DNA of 64,000 bases from Flaveria trinervia (GCA_025506515.1 CM046457.1:37024231-37088230), one strand, 5' to 3'. Counted from the stretch's first letter, positions 46,701 to 59,691 are shown. Notes: a model not told the origin generated them from the letters alone. A program made the numbers and translations.

Positions 46701-48384
46701 GATGGTGACAAGAAGCAAGTCCGGTATTGCAAAAACCTGTTTGTTCTCATGCTTTCTATGTCAAACAGTACCCAAGAACATTAAAGAGGCTCTTCAAGAG
46801 AATAGCTGGATTGAAGCAATGCAGGAAGAATTGCTCCAATTCAAGAAGCAATAAATATGGCAACTGGTAGATCTTCCCGAAGAAGAATACCCTATCCTTA
46901 GCAGATGGTTGTACAGGAACAAGACTGATGATAGAGGGATCGTCATCGAAAACAAAGAAAGTTTAGTGCGTAGGGATACACTCAAGAAGAAGGAATCAAT
47001 TATGACGAAGTGTTTGCAGATGTTGCCAGATTAGAAGCAATCAGAATCTTTCTAGCATATTCTGCATCCATGAAATTTACTGTTTATCAAATGGATGTGA
47101 AGTGTGCTTTCTTGTATGGAAAGATTGCGGGGGAGGTATATGTGAGTCAACCACCTGGCTTTGAAGATCCACATTTCCCTCACAGGGTGTACAAGCTTGA
47201 CAAAGCCCTGTATGGCCTTCATCAAGCCCCAAGAAAATGGTATGATACTCTATCATCCTTACCTCTTGAACATGGATGCGAAAGAGGAAAGATTGATCAG
47301 ACTCTCTTTAGAAGAAGAAGAGGAAGAGACATGCTGCTAGTCTAGATTTATGTGGATGACATTATATTTGGCTCCACAAATAAGCAACTCTGCAAAGATT
47401 TTAAAGACCTAATGCATTCAAAATTCCAAATGAGTGTACTACGAGAACTCACTTTCTTCTTAGATTGCAAGTCCAACAGACAGTAGCTAGAATCTTCATC
47501 AACGAATCCAAATATGTGGATACAATGCTAAAGAAGTTTCATTTTTCTGATTGTCAGTGTATTAGAACACCAGTTGATACCAAAGTGAAGATTGTTCTTC
47601 ATCCAAAAGGCAAATCTGTTGACCAAACTCACTATCAATCTATGATCGGTTCACTTATGTATCTAACTGCTAGCATGCCCAATTTTATATTTGGAGTTTG
47701 TTTGTGTGCCAGGTATCAAGCGGATCCAAAAGAATCATATGTGATAGCATTCAAGAGGATATTCAGATATTTGAAGGGCAAACTAGCTCTTGGGTTATGG
47801 TATTCAAAGGAAGGAAACTTCAATATCTATGCCTTCACAGACAGTGATTATGGAGGATGCAACTTCAACAGAAAGTCCACCTCTGGGGGTTGTCCATTTC
47901 TCGGTCCTAGACTGGTCTCATGGCAATGCAAGAAGCAGACAAATGTATCTGTGTCAACAGTAGAAGCTAAGTATATTGTAACATCAGCCTGTTGCTCTCA
48001 AGTACTCAAGATTCAAAACCAGATGCTTGACAATGGTTTTAACTTCTTGCACACACCAATTCACATTGACAACACAATAGCTATTTTCATAACAACTAAT
48101 CCAGTTCAGCACTCAAAAACAAAACATATTGAAATTAGAGATCACTTTTTGAGAGACTGTGCTGAAAAGGGGTTAATCAAATTGATTCAAGGACCCACTG
48201 AAAATCAATTGGCTTATTTATTTACTAAGGCATATGAACCTGGTAGGTCTGAATTCCTGGTTCAATCATTTGGCATGATTAACCTTGAGAAAAACCAAAT
48301 GAAACATCAAAAACAAGTCCAAATACTAGCAAAACACAAAAGAAGTCAATTTTATGAAGAACAGAATATCTTTTGGAAATGATA
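46701..48384 (+). pseudogene. pol: A reverse transcriptase and RNase H (broken)
   Basis: RT begins near 46800 (SWIEAMQEELLQFKK, then a TAA). It has a frameshift near 46960, then LEAIRIFLAYSAS, VYQMDVKCAFLYG and KALYGLHQAPRKWYD. A TAG at 47343-47345 lies four bases before the intact YVDD (47349-47360). A frameshift follows near 47460. RNase H is then open for 305 codons (47465-48382) with FTDSDYGGCNFNRKSTSGG, HIDNTIAIF and KTKHIEIRDHF. The natural stop after INLE (kept in B at 24198) has changed to a Lys codon, so the frame extends 30 codons into the spacer. Confidence 0.9.
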
Positions 48385-48658
48385 TAATTATAGTCATTAT
48401 ATCATTCATTATGCTTAATTTCAAAATTGCAAGACTGTCATGACTTACCAGATATGTTGGTAGGCTTAACTTGGAAGAGAAGATACACGCAGTGATGAAT
48501 TAAAATCTTATTCAATAATGAAACAATCATCACAAAGTATAGGTATGTATTGGCTTATCTGAATGCATGTGTGTAGTAACCTAAACACACCGAGTAATAA
48601 TACTTTATGAATCTCTTTCACCTATATCAAGTTTCATCTTTGTTTTGCTGAGCGAAGA
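48385..48658 (+). other. A spacer, first part
   Basis: Non-coding, aligned with B 23850-24110. It contains TATAG|GTATGT at 48543; B has CAG|GTATGT. It ends at the solo LTR target site (GAAGA at 48654-48658). Confidence 0.7.
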
Positions 48659-48748
48659 TGACTAGGGTTGAGTAAGAGTGAGATTCTTACTGTGAATCGA
48701 ATATGGTAATCAAGTCAGTGATTGAATGGCGGAAATAAACAATCAAAG

Positions 48749-49671
48749 TGATGGGTTTGATAGAACACAAAGTAAACAAGTTTAACCTTTTAAACTTTCT
48801 GAAAAACGCAGTGGAAGTATAGAATTATAACATGTTTATTATCTGAAAAATCCATGTTCTTAATGATATTTTAAGATGAAAAACAAACCCAAATCAACAG
48901 GATCTTAAATATGTGAATGAACAAGCTATGAACACAAGTTAAACTACATAAAATCATAGCTTCATAAAGCTGTGATGAACTACCTTTCTCCAGCCAAAAG
49001 GTCAACTAAGAAGGGGTTGAAAGATGCTTGTAAATCGGCCAAGACTCCATGGAAGGATCCCTCAAGCTTGTATACCCAAAGCATATATGCAATGCACTCT
49101 TCTTGCTAGGGAGAACAACACCAAAGTTCCTCAAGAAAACCCTCTATCTGGCTGAAAAAACCCGTAAGTTTTAAGGGAAAGAGAGCTGATGAGAATTGTT
49201 TTGCATGTGTGTGTTTTTTTGAGAGAACAAAAAGTGTAGAACTAGACTTGGATTAAAGAAAGTAAAGACTCTCATTGGGGTGGGGTGGGCGGCCGAAATT
49301 TTGGTCAAAAGCAAGTTCCCCCCAAAAACCATTAATCCAATTTTATATAATAGTCCCTTGAAATTTTATACAATTAACATTTAATTGTATAACTTATACA
49401 CTCTTTTAATTAGTTAATGTTATCTTACTAACTTAAATAACAATAAGTAATATTCTTGAACAAAATATCCTAATAAGTTGTTCCATCTCACATGCAACTT
49501 ATTCAGAAAACCCATTTTCTAAATTTGGTGTTATTATTTAATTACATGATCATATCATCAATTGAATATTGTCAGTGATTGCAAAGCTTGTTATTGGGTA
49601 TAACCTGACTTGGATCATGACATACTAACCGCATCAATGTTCTATGTGTCTTGGGCATATAGAATCTAACA
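48749..49671 (-). repeat. E 3' LTR (923 bp)
   Basis: Minus-strand start TGTTAGATTCTATATGCCC at 49671, end ATCAAACCCATCA at 48749. Partner at 55900-56821. Confidence 0.94.
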
Positions 49672-50445
49672 ATCTCCCACTTTCACAAGATTCATAGAAG
49701 ATTGATGCAAGTAGTAAATACCACCTAACAACGGTTTACTACCCTTAATACGCATGACTTATAGCCATTCAATAACATCATCCCTTTCAAGTACCCTACT
49801 TGAAATGATTTAGGTGAATTAATCATCTATCCTTTTGTTACAGATGTCATGTTAAATCGAAGAACATAGAGTGATCATTCCTTGTTGATTTAACTTATCA
49901 GGCCTTAGACATCTAACTCTCAACGAATAAGAGGAACAAATTCCATCTTGACTACATACGTTTCTCACAAACACCTCGTGTCATACCTGAACATACCCTT
50001 ATGTGTTGTCCACTATTTCAGGACAGTGAAGAACAAGTTCAAGGTATAATACTTGGTGAATATCAAAACCCAATATGTATCTCAGGTTGGAGGATACCAA
50101 ATGATATTCGCCTTTACTCAAATTTACTTATGATCAATCAATAAGATTCCATGTAGTAAAATTTGAGATGCGAGTTAGTCCAATATTTGTATCCCACAAT
50201 ATCTATGAACCTTGGTAGCAACCCATTGCTCTATATTCATCCTTATGAATATCAACCAATCCAAGTTCATAATAGTCTTACCCTCACACTTGTTCCCACA
50301 AGTATGAACGACTACGGACATTTAGAGTAAACGATTTACTCATGGATTAAACATGCTACATTGGAACATTAATTGAAACATTATAACCAAATAATTTTAT
50401 TCAAATAATAAAGAGTTCCACATATCCAAATACAAAATTTACAGA
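49672..50445 (-). other. E 3' untranslated region and polypurine tract
   Basis: 770 non-coding bases between RNase H and the LTR. The tract GAAAGTGGGAGAT (49684-49672) abuts the LTR start. Confidence 0.8.
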
Positions 50446-52058
50446 TCAAATCCAATCACTAGAATATCGAAGTCCCATGGCACAAGTATGACCTTCATGT
50501 TTTGCCTTTTCAAGGAGCTTCGTGAGAGGATCCGCAATGTTCTGATCCGTGTGAACTTTGCGAATACATATCTTTCCTTTTTCAACTTCATCTCGTATGT
50601 AGTTGAATCTCCGCTCAATGTGCCTAGTCTTTTGATGACCACGAGGTTCCTTGATTTGTGCAATCGCACCCTCGTTATCACAAAAGATCTCTAGGGGGTC
50701 CTGAATGGAAGGGACAACCCCTAAATCGGCAATGAATTTCTCTAACCATGCAGCTTCTTCAGCTGCCAATGAGGCGGCGACGTATTCTGATGCTGTAGCT
50801 GATAGAGCCACCACATCCTGTTTGGAGCTTTTCCAAGAGACCGCTCCTCCATTCAGAATGAAAATATATCCCGTTGTGACCGAGAATCGTCATGATCGGT
50901 TTGGAAACTCGCATCCGTGTAACCTTTTACAACGAGTTCCTCATCACCAGATCCATAGATTAGGAACATATCTCTTTTCCTCCTTAGGTACTTAAGTATG
51001 TTCTTAACAGCCATCCAATGACTGTTTCCAGGATTTTGTTGGTAACGGCTTGTCATGCTTAAGGCGCATGACACGTCCGGTCGAGTGCATATCATCGCAT
51101 ACATGATGGATCCAATAGCAGATGTGTATGGGATTGCCTTCATTTTATCTTGCTCATCCTTTGAGCTAGGACATTGAGTCGTACTCAATATCGTTCCTCT
51201 TTGAATAGGTACGGTACCTTTCTTAGAGTTCTCCATCTTGAATCTTTTCAAGATTTTATCAATATACGCACTTTGATTTAAACCAATCAACCGCCTTGAT
51301 CTATCCCTATAGATCTTTATTCCCAGAATATCGGCGGCTTCTCCAAGATCCTTAATGGAAAAACAACTTCCAAGCCAGGTTTTTACATCTTCCAAGGTTG
51401 GAATGTCATTTCCAAATAGTAGTATGTCATCAACATACAATACTAGGAAAGTTACTATGCTCCCACTAGCCTTCTTATACACACAAGCCTCATCAGCGTT
51501 TTTGATGAAGCCAAATTTCTTTACCTCCTCATCAAAACGATGATTCCAGCTTCTCGACGCTTGCTTCAATCCATAGATTGATTTCTTTAACTTGCATACT
51601 TTATTAGGATGTTTTGGATCGACAAAACCTTCAGGCTGAACCATATAGACATCTTCCTCAAGATATCCATTTAGGAAAGCTGTTTTGACGTCCATTTGCC
51701 AAATCTCATAATCATAATGAGCAGCTATGGCAAACAATATCCTTATAGACTTTAGCATCGCAACAGGTGAGAAAGTTTCATCATAGTCTACCCCTTGAGT
51801 TTGAGAGAAACCCTTTGCTACAAGTCTAGCCTTATAAGTATCCAAGTTTCCATGCATATCGGTTTTCTTCTTGAAAACCCACTTGCTTCCAACTACTTTG
51901 GAATTAAGAGGTGGTACAACAAGTTCCCAAACTTGATTGTCATACATGGATTGCATCTCTACGTTCATGGCCTCGAGCCATTTGTCACAATCCGAATTGG
52001 ACACTGCATCATGGTATGTGGTTGGTTCATCTGAATCTACCACATAGCATCCATCCAT
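50446..52058 (-). pseudogene. pol: E reverse transcriptase and RNase H
   Basis: RT is open for 401 codons (52058-50853): WVFKKKTDMHGNLDTYKARL, VDYDETFSPVAMLKSIRILF, IWQMDVKTAFLNG, KSIYGLKQASRSW, YVDD at 51437-51426, LGIKIYRDRSRRLIGLNQS, RPDVSCALSMTSRYQQNP. A frameshift at about 50855 separates the last RNase H part (50814-50446), with ALSATASEYVAA, FCDNEGAIAQIKEP, KTRHIERRFNYIRDEV and ADPLTK. One break only, so this is a fairly young copy. Confidence 0.9.
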
Positions 52059-53215
52059 GAAAATCCATATCTTTCACGTGGATTACTAGTCCTACCACTT
52101 CTACGAACGTTTTGTGTGTATTGATCAACCATTTGATCATCTTCAGCATCCTCATGTTGAGTGCTAGTTTCAACCAAACGTGCATGGGGTTGTGGTTCTT
52201 GATCCTCCTCAAGATCCACTGTTCTACTGCTAGTTCCTTCCATAAGGAACTTTGTTTCCAAGAACTCACCCTTTCTGGCAACAAACACCTTTTGTTCCAA
52301 TGGATCATAGAAATAATATCCCATAGAATCTCTAGGGTATCCAATAAAGATACACTTGGTGGATCGGACTTCCAATTTATTTAGGGTGGGAGTCTTAACA
52401 TAAGCCTCACAACCCCAGACCCTTAAGTATGATAGTGATGGAACTCTCCCATGCCATATTTCAAAAGGTGTCCTTTCCACCTTTTTGGTTGGGGCCATAT
52501 TTAGAATACGGCCGCGGAGAGCAAAGCGAAACCCCAAAATGATAGAGGTAATGTGCTTCTAGCCATCATAGATCGGACCATATCCAATAAGGTTCGATTC
52601 CTCCTCTCAGACACGCCATTGTGTTGTGGTGTTCCAGGTGGAGTGAGTTGTGAGACAATCCCACAACTCCTAAGATGGTCTTGAAAAGCATCACTCAGGT
52701 ATTCACCTCCTCTATCGGTGCGGAGAACTTTAATCGACTTGTTGAGTTGATTTTCTATTTCATTCTTGAAGATTTTGAACATTTCAAAAGCTTCATCTTT
52801 GTGCCTTAATAAGTACACATACCCATAGCGACTATAATCGTCGGTAAAGGTAATGAAGTATCTTTCACCATTCCTAGTCATTGTTTAAAAGGACCACATA
52901 CATCCAATGTATGATTCCTAATAAATCTTTTGCCCTTTCGTTAGTTCCACTAAAGGGTGCCTTAGTCATTTTACCTTGTAAACAAGATTCACAAACATCA
53001 AATGAATCACATTCATTCGTTTTTAAAAGACCATTCTTTTGAAGTGTTTGTATACGTTTCTTGTTTATATGACCAAGACGACAATGCCAAAGATAGGTAT
53101 CACTCAAATCTAACTTGAGTTTCTTGGTGTTAGTATGGTACAATGAACTATTTAAAGCATTTTCATGAACCAATTCATAAATACCATTAATAGGTATAGC
53201 TTTAAAATAGAACAT
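52059..53215 (-). pseudogene. pol: E integrase
   Basis: Zinc-binding part YLWHCRLGHINKKRI ... CESCLQGKMTKAPF (about 53100-52960). A frameshift in the LLGIIH region (about 52890) removes the first catalytic Asp from frame. From 52881 it is open with FTDDYSRYGYVYLL, the second Asp in LRTDRGGEY and the Glu in HNGVSERRNRTLL. A frameshift near 52520 is followed by KVERTPFEIWHGRVPSLSYL and the C-terminal GCEAYVKTP domain to about 52040. Confidence 0.88.
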
Positions 53216-53546
53216 ATTTTAAAGAAACATGAATATCATTTTCAATAAAAGATAATACATAATCATAAAGTCTTAATTGGGATACAGAAATAATGTTCCT
53301 AGTCAAACTAGGAGCATACAAAACATTCTTCAAAATAACATCCAAGCCACTTGGAAGTTTTAAGATGTAGTCCCCACGAGCTTCAACTTGGACTTTGGTT
53401 CCATTGCCCATGAAGAGGCTAACATCCCCTTGATTGAAGTCCCTACTTCTTTTAAACCCCTGCAACAAATTGCAAATATGAGTTCCACATCCGGTATCTA
53501 ATACCCATGTGTTTGAAGATGTAACATTAAGATCAATATGAATCAT
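53202..53546 (-). CDS. pol: E protease region
   Basis: Open from 53546 to 53202 with NTWVLDTGCGTHICNLLQGF, then LFMGNGTKVQVEARGDYILK and VLKNVLYAPSLTRNIISVSQ. The active site is DTG in place of the DSG of the Sireviruses. It is part of the gag-pol polyprotein, not a separate gene, and has no start of its own. Confidence 0.8.
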   Translation of the reverse strand: MIHIDLNVTSSNTWVLDTGCGTHICNLLQGFKRSRDFNQGDVSLFMGNGTKVQVEARGDYILKLPSGLDVILKNVLYAPSLTRNIISVSQLRLYDYVLSFIENDIHVSLKYVLF

Positions 53547-54456
53547 GTATATTTACCTGAGGTCTGCCCGGCATCCCTCTTGGCTTTCAACTCTTGGAGA
53601 TGGACAGGACAATTTCTTGCCCAATGTCCAATCTCCCCACACTTGAAGCATGGGTCATTGGTAGCAACCTTTTGCTTCTTCTCTTGCGGTTTGGGTGGCA
53701 CCCTTGCCACCCCTTTTCCTTTTCCACATACGGGTCCCTTACCCTTGGCAACCTTTGCCTTGGGTGCCTGATGAGGCCTTTTCTTGTTCCCACCTTCATT
53801 GATGGTGAGAACGGGTAAAACCTTTTACCCATGGCTGCCTTGGCCGTTTTCAGCATTGAGTGAAGCTCACCAATGCTTTTGTCCCAAGCATTCGTGTTGT
53901 ACTTCAACACGAATGTCTCGAACTTCTTGGTAAGGCCATTAAGGATCAAATCCGTGGCCAATTCTTTCGAGACAGGACAATTAAGCCTCTCGAGGCGGTC
54001 AATATGACTTTTCATCTTAAGTACATAAGATGAAATAGATTGGTTGTCGTCCATACGACATGCATGGAGTGCTCGAACCGTTTCGAAGTGCTCAACCCTT
54101 GCTTGCGTTTGGAACATTTCCTTCAGCTGGGTTATCATGTCATATGCTCCGTGATGTTCATACTCCTTTTGGAGATCCGAAGTCATGCTCGCTAGCATGA
54201 GACAAGACACTTGGACAGAGTCCTCAGTGTACTTGAGCCAATCGTTGTAGGCCTCCTCATCATCCTCAGTAGGTTGATCGGGGATAGGGTCGTCTAAAAC
54301 AAATGATCTTCTCTCTTGCTTGAGAACGATTCTCAAGTTTCGATACCAATCAATAAATTTGTTATGATTTAGACGTTCCTTTTGGAGGATCGCTCGTAAT
54401 GATTGGTTTGACGCGGATGAGTTATCGTGATTATCATTATTGGTGGCCATCTGCAA
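53547..54456 (-). pseudogene. gag: E gag
   Basis: Starts near 54450 (MATNNDNHDNSSASNQSLRA), with RLNHNKFIDWYRNLRIVLKQ typical of the copia gag N-terminus, MFQTQARVEHFETVRALHAC, and LERLNCPVSKELATDLILNG. A frameshift near 53815 and another near 53660 move the zinc knuckle CFKCGEIGHWARNC (53650-53609) out of the main frame. The knuckle itself is intact (CX2CX4HX4C). Confidence 0.87.
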
Positions 54457-55883
54457 AATTTAACAAAGATCTATTTTAGTATTTTCGATATTGTTATTTT
54501 TAATAATAAATGCCTTTTAAGGTCATTTTTTTATACTAAAGTCTAGAACCCAACATTACATTTAAATTGTGGTTAGGGGACCTTTATCCCACGATTTAAA
54601 TTAATAAGGTGGTCAACGTTTGACGATTGCAACCTTTTGCAACTTCTAGAAATATGGGATCGACTTGAAACATCATATGTAAAGTCGGCATGTTAATCCC
54701 ATCAACACCATTTGGAAACCATACCGTAGGTGATCCATTTGACATGGTTTGCAAATCAAGATACCCTACTTACACCTACGTGTGAGTTTGCCAAAATAAG
54801 TGGTTAGGTGATCTTTATCCCACAAATAAGGCATTCTCACCTGAAGTCGCAAGTTCCCTCAAAATGGTTAGGTGGCCTTTATCCCACTAAGAGTTCCCAA
54901 GTGACTCAAGTATTGTGTAAAAGGACGGTGTTGATCTTGTTTAAAATATTAGAGATTTCATAATACAAGTTTTAGAAAACTCTATGTACTTGTATTTGCA
55001 TGCTTTCAAACACAAGGTACCCTATGGTCCTTTGATTAAAACCAATTTTTAATCTTTAAAATCATTAAATCAATTTAATAACCTTTTATTAATTTTTAGT
55101 GATAAAGAACTATTAATTTTCAGCTTGTTAACTTTTTTAATTAGTTTGTAATGCATGTCAAAATATCAACCATACAATCAAATAATAAACATTCAAACAA
55201 GCACAAGCATACAAACATGAGTGCATAACCATAGCCACTAAGTTGACAACACTTGTTTGCCATCACAAGTGTCATCATAAGGTCTTTCCTAAGGGTTGAA
55301 CTCAACACAAAATTGAGGTCATCTTAGACCCCCACTTGAACTTGCATCCATATGCTTCAAGTTCCATGTCTTTGATGTCCATCTTTGGGTCTTGATCTTG
55401 TGCATCTTCCTTTTACAAAATTGTATCCTAATACATTTTTCTAATAAAAGAAATGCACCTAATCTATTAATTACATAACCGAATGAACAAATAATTACAA
55501 CCCAAATAATAAACATAAATATTACAACCCAATTGAATGAATAAAACCAACCATTCCAATCATCCAAATCAAAGGGGCCAAAGGCTAGGTTATGCACACT
55601 AACATCCAATGATCATATTAACCAAACATATAATGAAATCCCACTTAAAACCACCAAATTTCAGCCAACAAAAACTGAAATTTTGGGTTTTAAACATTGT
55701 CCAAACAATCAACATTTCATAATATATATCTTTCAAGGTTTAATCACTAGCATGTGTGATATGACCTTGAAAGTTTGGGGAATCATTCATGCAAAACAGC
55801 AGCCCAAAATCAGCCTATAATAAGTGATAATACATCTTTAAAACCCATTTTAAAGACTAAGAACAAGTAAGTTATCCACATAA
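54457..55883 (-). other. E leader (1.4 kb)
   Basis: Unusually long untranslated leader with no supported ORF. Three copies of a 24-base motif, reading GTGGTTAGGTG then CTTTATCCCAC on the plus strand, lie at 54569-54592, 54800-54823 and 54864-54887. The rest is AT-rich. Confidence 0.75.
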
Positions 55884-55898
55884 CCGCTCTTGATGCCA
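55884..55898 (-). other. E primer-binding site
   Basis: Minus strand TGGCATCAAGAGCGG, one base inside the LTR. It resembles the tRNA-iMet site TGGTATCAGAGC with one change and one extra A. Confidence 0.75.
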
Positions 55899-55899
55899 T

Positions 55900-56821
55900 T
55901 GATGGGTTTGATAGAACACAAAGTAAACAAGTTTAACCTTTTAAACTTTCTGAAAAACGTAGCGGAAGTATAGAATTATAACATGTTTATAATCTGAAAA
56001 ATCCATGTTCTTAATGATGTTTTAAGATGAAAAACAAACCCAAATCAAAAGGATCTTAAATATGTGAATGAACAAGCTATGAACACAAGTGAAACTACAT
56101 AATATCACAGCTTCATAAAGCTGTGATGAACTACCTTTCTCCAGCCAAAAGGTCGACTAAGAAGGGGTTGAAAGATGCTTGTGAATCGGCCAAGACTCCA
56201 AGGAAGGATCCCTCAAGCTTGTATACCCAAAGCTTATATGCAATGCGCTCTTCTTTCTAGGGAGAACAACACCAAAGTTCCTCAAGAAAACCCTCTATCT
56301 GGCTGAAAAAACCCGTAAGTTTTAAGGGAGAGAGAGCTGATGAGAATTGTTTTGCATGTGTGTGTTTTTTGAGAGAACAAAGAGTGTAGAACTAGACTTG
56401 GATTAAAGAAAGTAAGTCTCTCATTGGGGTGGGTTGGGTGGCCAAAATGTTGGTCAAAAGCAAGTTCCCCCCAAAAACCATTAATCCAATTTGATATAGT
56501 AGTCCCTTGAAAGTTTATACAATTAACATTTAATTGTATAACTTATACACTCTTTTAATTAGTTAATGTTATCTAACTAACTTAAATAACAATAAGTAAT
56601 ATTCTTGAACAAAATATCCTAATAAGTTGTTCCATCTCACATGCAACTTATTCACAAAACCCATTTTCTAAATTTGGTGTTATTATTTAATTACATGATC
56701 ATATCATCAATTGAATAATTGTCAGTGATTGCAAAGCTTGTTATTGGGTATAACCCGACTTGGATCATGACATACTAACCGCATCAATGTTCTATGTGTC
56801 TTGGGCATATAGAATCTAACA
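55900..56821 (-). repeat. E 5' LTR (922 bp)
   Basis: Minus-strand start TGTTAGATTCTATATGCCC at 56821. Partner of 48749-49671. Confidence 0.94.
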
Positions 56822-57039
56822 CAAAGAACATTCAATGCAACAAAATTACTCATAAATGCTTTTGTATTGTATATATGAAAGTTGATAAATAACAGAGAAT
56901 AATTACAACAAAAATTCTCTATCTATTAGCCGTCACCTCATGTACGAGGTATCTATTCTATTTATAGGCAGACAAGATGTCTTTTACAAAATGACTAAAC
57001 TACCCATGACCTATTACATCAGAACTAGTCTAAGTCTTC

Positions 57040-57325
57040 ATCCGCAACTTTCTTGTTCATCCGCATTGACAAATGCGGATGAGTTAACTTGATCAGCATT
57101 TCTTCACTTGATCATCCGCATTAGTATGTTGGTTATCCGCATTGGTTAATGCGGATGAACAAATACTTATGCGTATTTGTTCGGTCATTCGCATTTGTCA
57201 AATGCGGATGAACAAAGTCTTGTCCGCATTAACATTTAGTCTTTCGCATTAGTCAATACGGAAGAGTAAATACTTGTTTGCATTAGCATTATGTCTTCCG
57301 CATTGACAAATGCGGAAGTCAACAC
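57040..57325 (-). repeat. Hairpin array in the solo LTR
   Basis: Inverted CATCCGCATT/AATGCGGATG pairs at about 57057-57083, 57134-57160 and 57185-57212, and CTTCCGCATT pairs at 57240-57320, matching the B LTR array. Confidence 0.8.
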
Positions 57326-57441
57326 TTTCTTTTCCTTAGCAGAATTTCATCCGCATTTCTTCTTGGACTTAAGGGATTCCAGCAGAGCAATCATCAAATC
57401 ACCCATTGAGTTGGCATGTATGATCCTTTCAGGGTGCAACA

Positions 57442-59691
57442 AAAGACCTAATGAAACAAGCATATAATGCAGATGTACTGATCTAAAAGATTCCTAATGA
57501 GGAACACATCCAAATTGGACCCTACAAAAGCAATACATTCCAAGTGAATGAACAAAAGAATCCTATCATGGATCACCTTCCAAAGTGAAGTGAAAAGAAT
57601 CCCAATGTGGATCGTCATGAAAAGGATCAAAGTAAAAGAATCCCAATGAGGATCAATGAAAATGAGTTCTCATAACTTAAGTAACTTGGTAAGGAAAGTT
57701 ATGAAAAAGTTCTACCATGCATTGTATAAGGATGGTTGGTCATCCCATGCTTATGTGTGTGAGGTAGATATCACTTGCATCAAAATATCAACCTGGTATG
57801 AGTTTAAGAGGACAAACATACCTTCAATCATCAAGTTCATAAACATTTCCATTTTTCATAAAGGATGCACATGTGTAAAGTAAGATTGATATGATTCCAA
57901 CAAAAGATATACTTCTCTTCATTATCAATAATCAATGTACATAATAGTCAAAAAGTTTTTTAAATCTTTAAAGTTTCTATCCAGATGTGGATATAAACAT
58001 TAGGGGGAGTAATTCAAATATTTTTTTTAATCTATATAGATTTTTACTAAAATTACTTTCTTAAAAATAAAAAAAATAAAAAGAAAATGCATGTGTTGAT
58101 GCAGAAGTTATACCATAGTATCTCATCCTATGTAGATTCTTGGAAGCATGAAAAGTCCAAGATAAGTCAAAGAATGGGAAATTTGTATCACTTCTGACAT
58201 ACAAGTCAATCCAAGCAAGAATTGACAACCTCAACAGTCAACAACTTCATAAGACATACATTCAATCAAAGACAACCTTCATAACAAGAAAAATCAAAAG
58301 CAGGAAACATTAAGTGTTGATTAAGTTCAAACCTTAATGCAGGTAAGTGCATTGGTAAATACGGGTGTAGGTAACCCATGCATGTAACCAATGCGGGTAA
58401 CTATTTATGTCATAGATAAACCAATGCAGATAAAGTTTTACTCTACCGCATTTGAATCAAAACATGAAAAGTTGTTAAAAATCTATGCAAATAGAGATTT
58501 GCTCTACTGAATTTGTTTTACATTTAACATACTTTTTATGCATTTTTAAAATGAATAAACAAGTGCTTAATCTCTTCTGTCACAAAGGATGATGTTCATG
58601 TAAATGTGGAAAATTAACTCTGCTGCATTTGCTACAGTGAGCAAATGCTGACAAAGTTTGATCTGCCACATTTGCCACAGTAAGCAATGTTGAACAAGTT
58701 TTGCCAACCGCATTTGTTATAGTGCACAAATGCTGATGAACTTTGTTCTTCCGCATTTGGCACAGTGCATTTGCTAAAGTAAAGTAACAAAACTTCTGCA
58801 TTTGCTACAGTGTGTAAATGCGGATGCCTAAAATCACAAGTTAAAACTCTTCCGCATTTACAACAGTAAACAAATGAGGATAGCAAAGTACTTTAAATTT
58901 TCACTTTTGCATTTACAATAGTAAACAAATGCGGATAACCTAAATACTTAAAATTCCACTTCCACATTTGCTATAGTGATTTAAAAATTTGACTGCATTT
59001 GCTCTGGAACTTGTAAAATCTTGTAAAACCCATTAATTGACTACTTAAAGGAAATTCAAAGGGTCATTTAATACTTTTCAAATTTGAGAGATTCCATAGT
59101 GAGACGAGTGAAAAACCACTGTACATTCTCATTGATCATCATCATCATCAACAACAACAACCAGAGATTTTAGTGTCATCTTCGTATTCTGTTCCTATCT
59201 TCGATTCTAAGCAACAATAGTATTGAAAGAAAGGTGAAATTTCCAAAATATTTCGTGACCTAACTTTCGGACTTTTGAACTAAAATTGAACGAAGAACCC
59301 AGGGCTAATGAAGAACAACCAAAATAAGATTTATTCAAATAACAGTTATACATTTTCGACATCAATGAACATGCAAACTAAGAGGAATTTTACTCATCTT
59401 GAATAACTTTATAGTTGTGTTCATCACAAGAACAGAGCCTGATGAAAACTGAAAATGTAGAAAAAATTCATGCTATAAAATCTAATAAATGGTTGATAAT
59501 ATTAATAACGCATTTACTTAAACATGAAAAACAGAGAAACTGTAGTTGTTCATCACAAAATCACCATTTTAACATGACAATAATGAAACAGTAACATCAA
59601 ACATTCATCTTTGACCATTGAAAGTCAAACTTATGAATGGTGCATATACTTTCTCATTAAATCTAACACATATGTCTTAAATGCTGATTAA
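57442..59691 (+). other. A spacer, second part
   Basis: Non-coding sequence aligned with the B spacer. It holds an internal polypurine tract TTAGGGGGAGTAAT (about 58000-58013), a full donor consensus at 58343, a palindrome array at 58370-58990 (CCGCATTTG and CTGCATTTG words with AAATGCGG partners), and an AT-rich stretch to the aORF. The acceptor seen in B is mutated here. Confidence 0.72.
58336..58350 (+). other. Predicted 5' splice site in the A spacer
   Basis: ATGCAG|GTAAGTGCAT, with GT at 58343-58344, identical to B at 22914. Confidence 0.55.

Larger units (their letters stand above)
48749..56821 (-). mobile_element. Element E: copia retrotransposon of another lineage
   Basis: 8.07 kb with LTRs 48749-49671 and 55900-56821, flanked by CAAAG at 48744-48748 and 56822-56826. 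Minus strand order: gag, protease, integrase, RT, RNase H, with no extra ORF. RT has SIYGLKQASRSWNHRFDE and VLYVDDILLFGND, unlike the Sireviruses. The style recalls the Tork/TAR group, but I cannot assign it firmly. LTRs differ by a few percent by eye. Coding parts have a few frameshifts. It sits in the solo LTR. Confidence 0.94.
48659..57441 (-). repeat. Solo LTR of the A/B family, split by element E
   Basis: On the minus strand it starts TGTTGCACCCTGAAAGG at 57441 and ends CCCTAGTCA at 48659, with no internal element sequence of its own. Without E and one CAAAG it is 705 bp. Flanks are GAAGA (48654-48658) and AAAGA (57442-57446). The undisturbed site in B reads GCTAAGCAAAGACCTGATG, confirming a 5-bp AAAGA duplication with one later change. 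It was left by recombination between the LTRs of a full element. Confidence 0.9.

Noticed and set aside
49672..50445. A possible small gene in the E 3' region
   Set aside because: No frame of useful length or coding bias; position fits an untranslated region.
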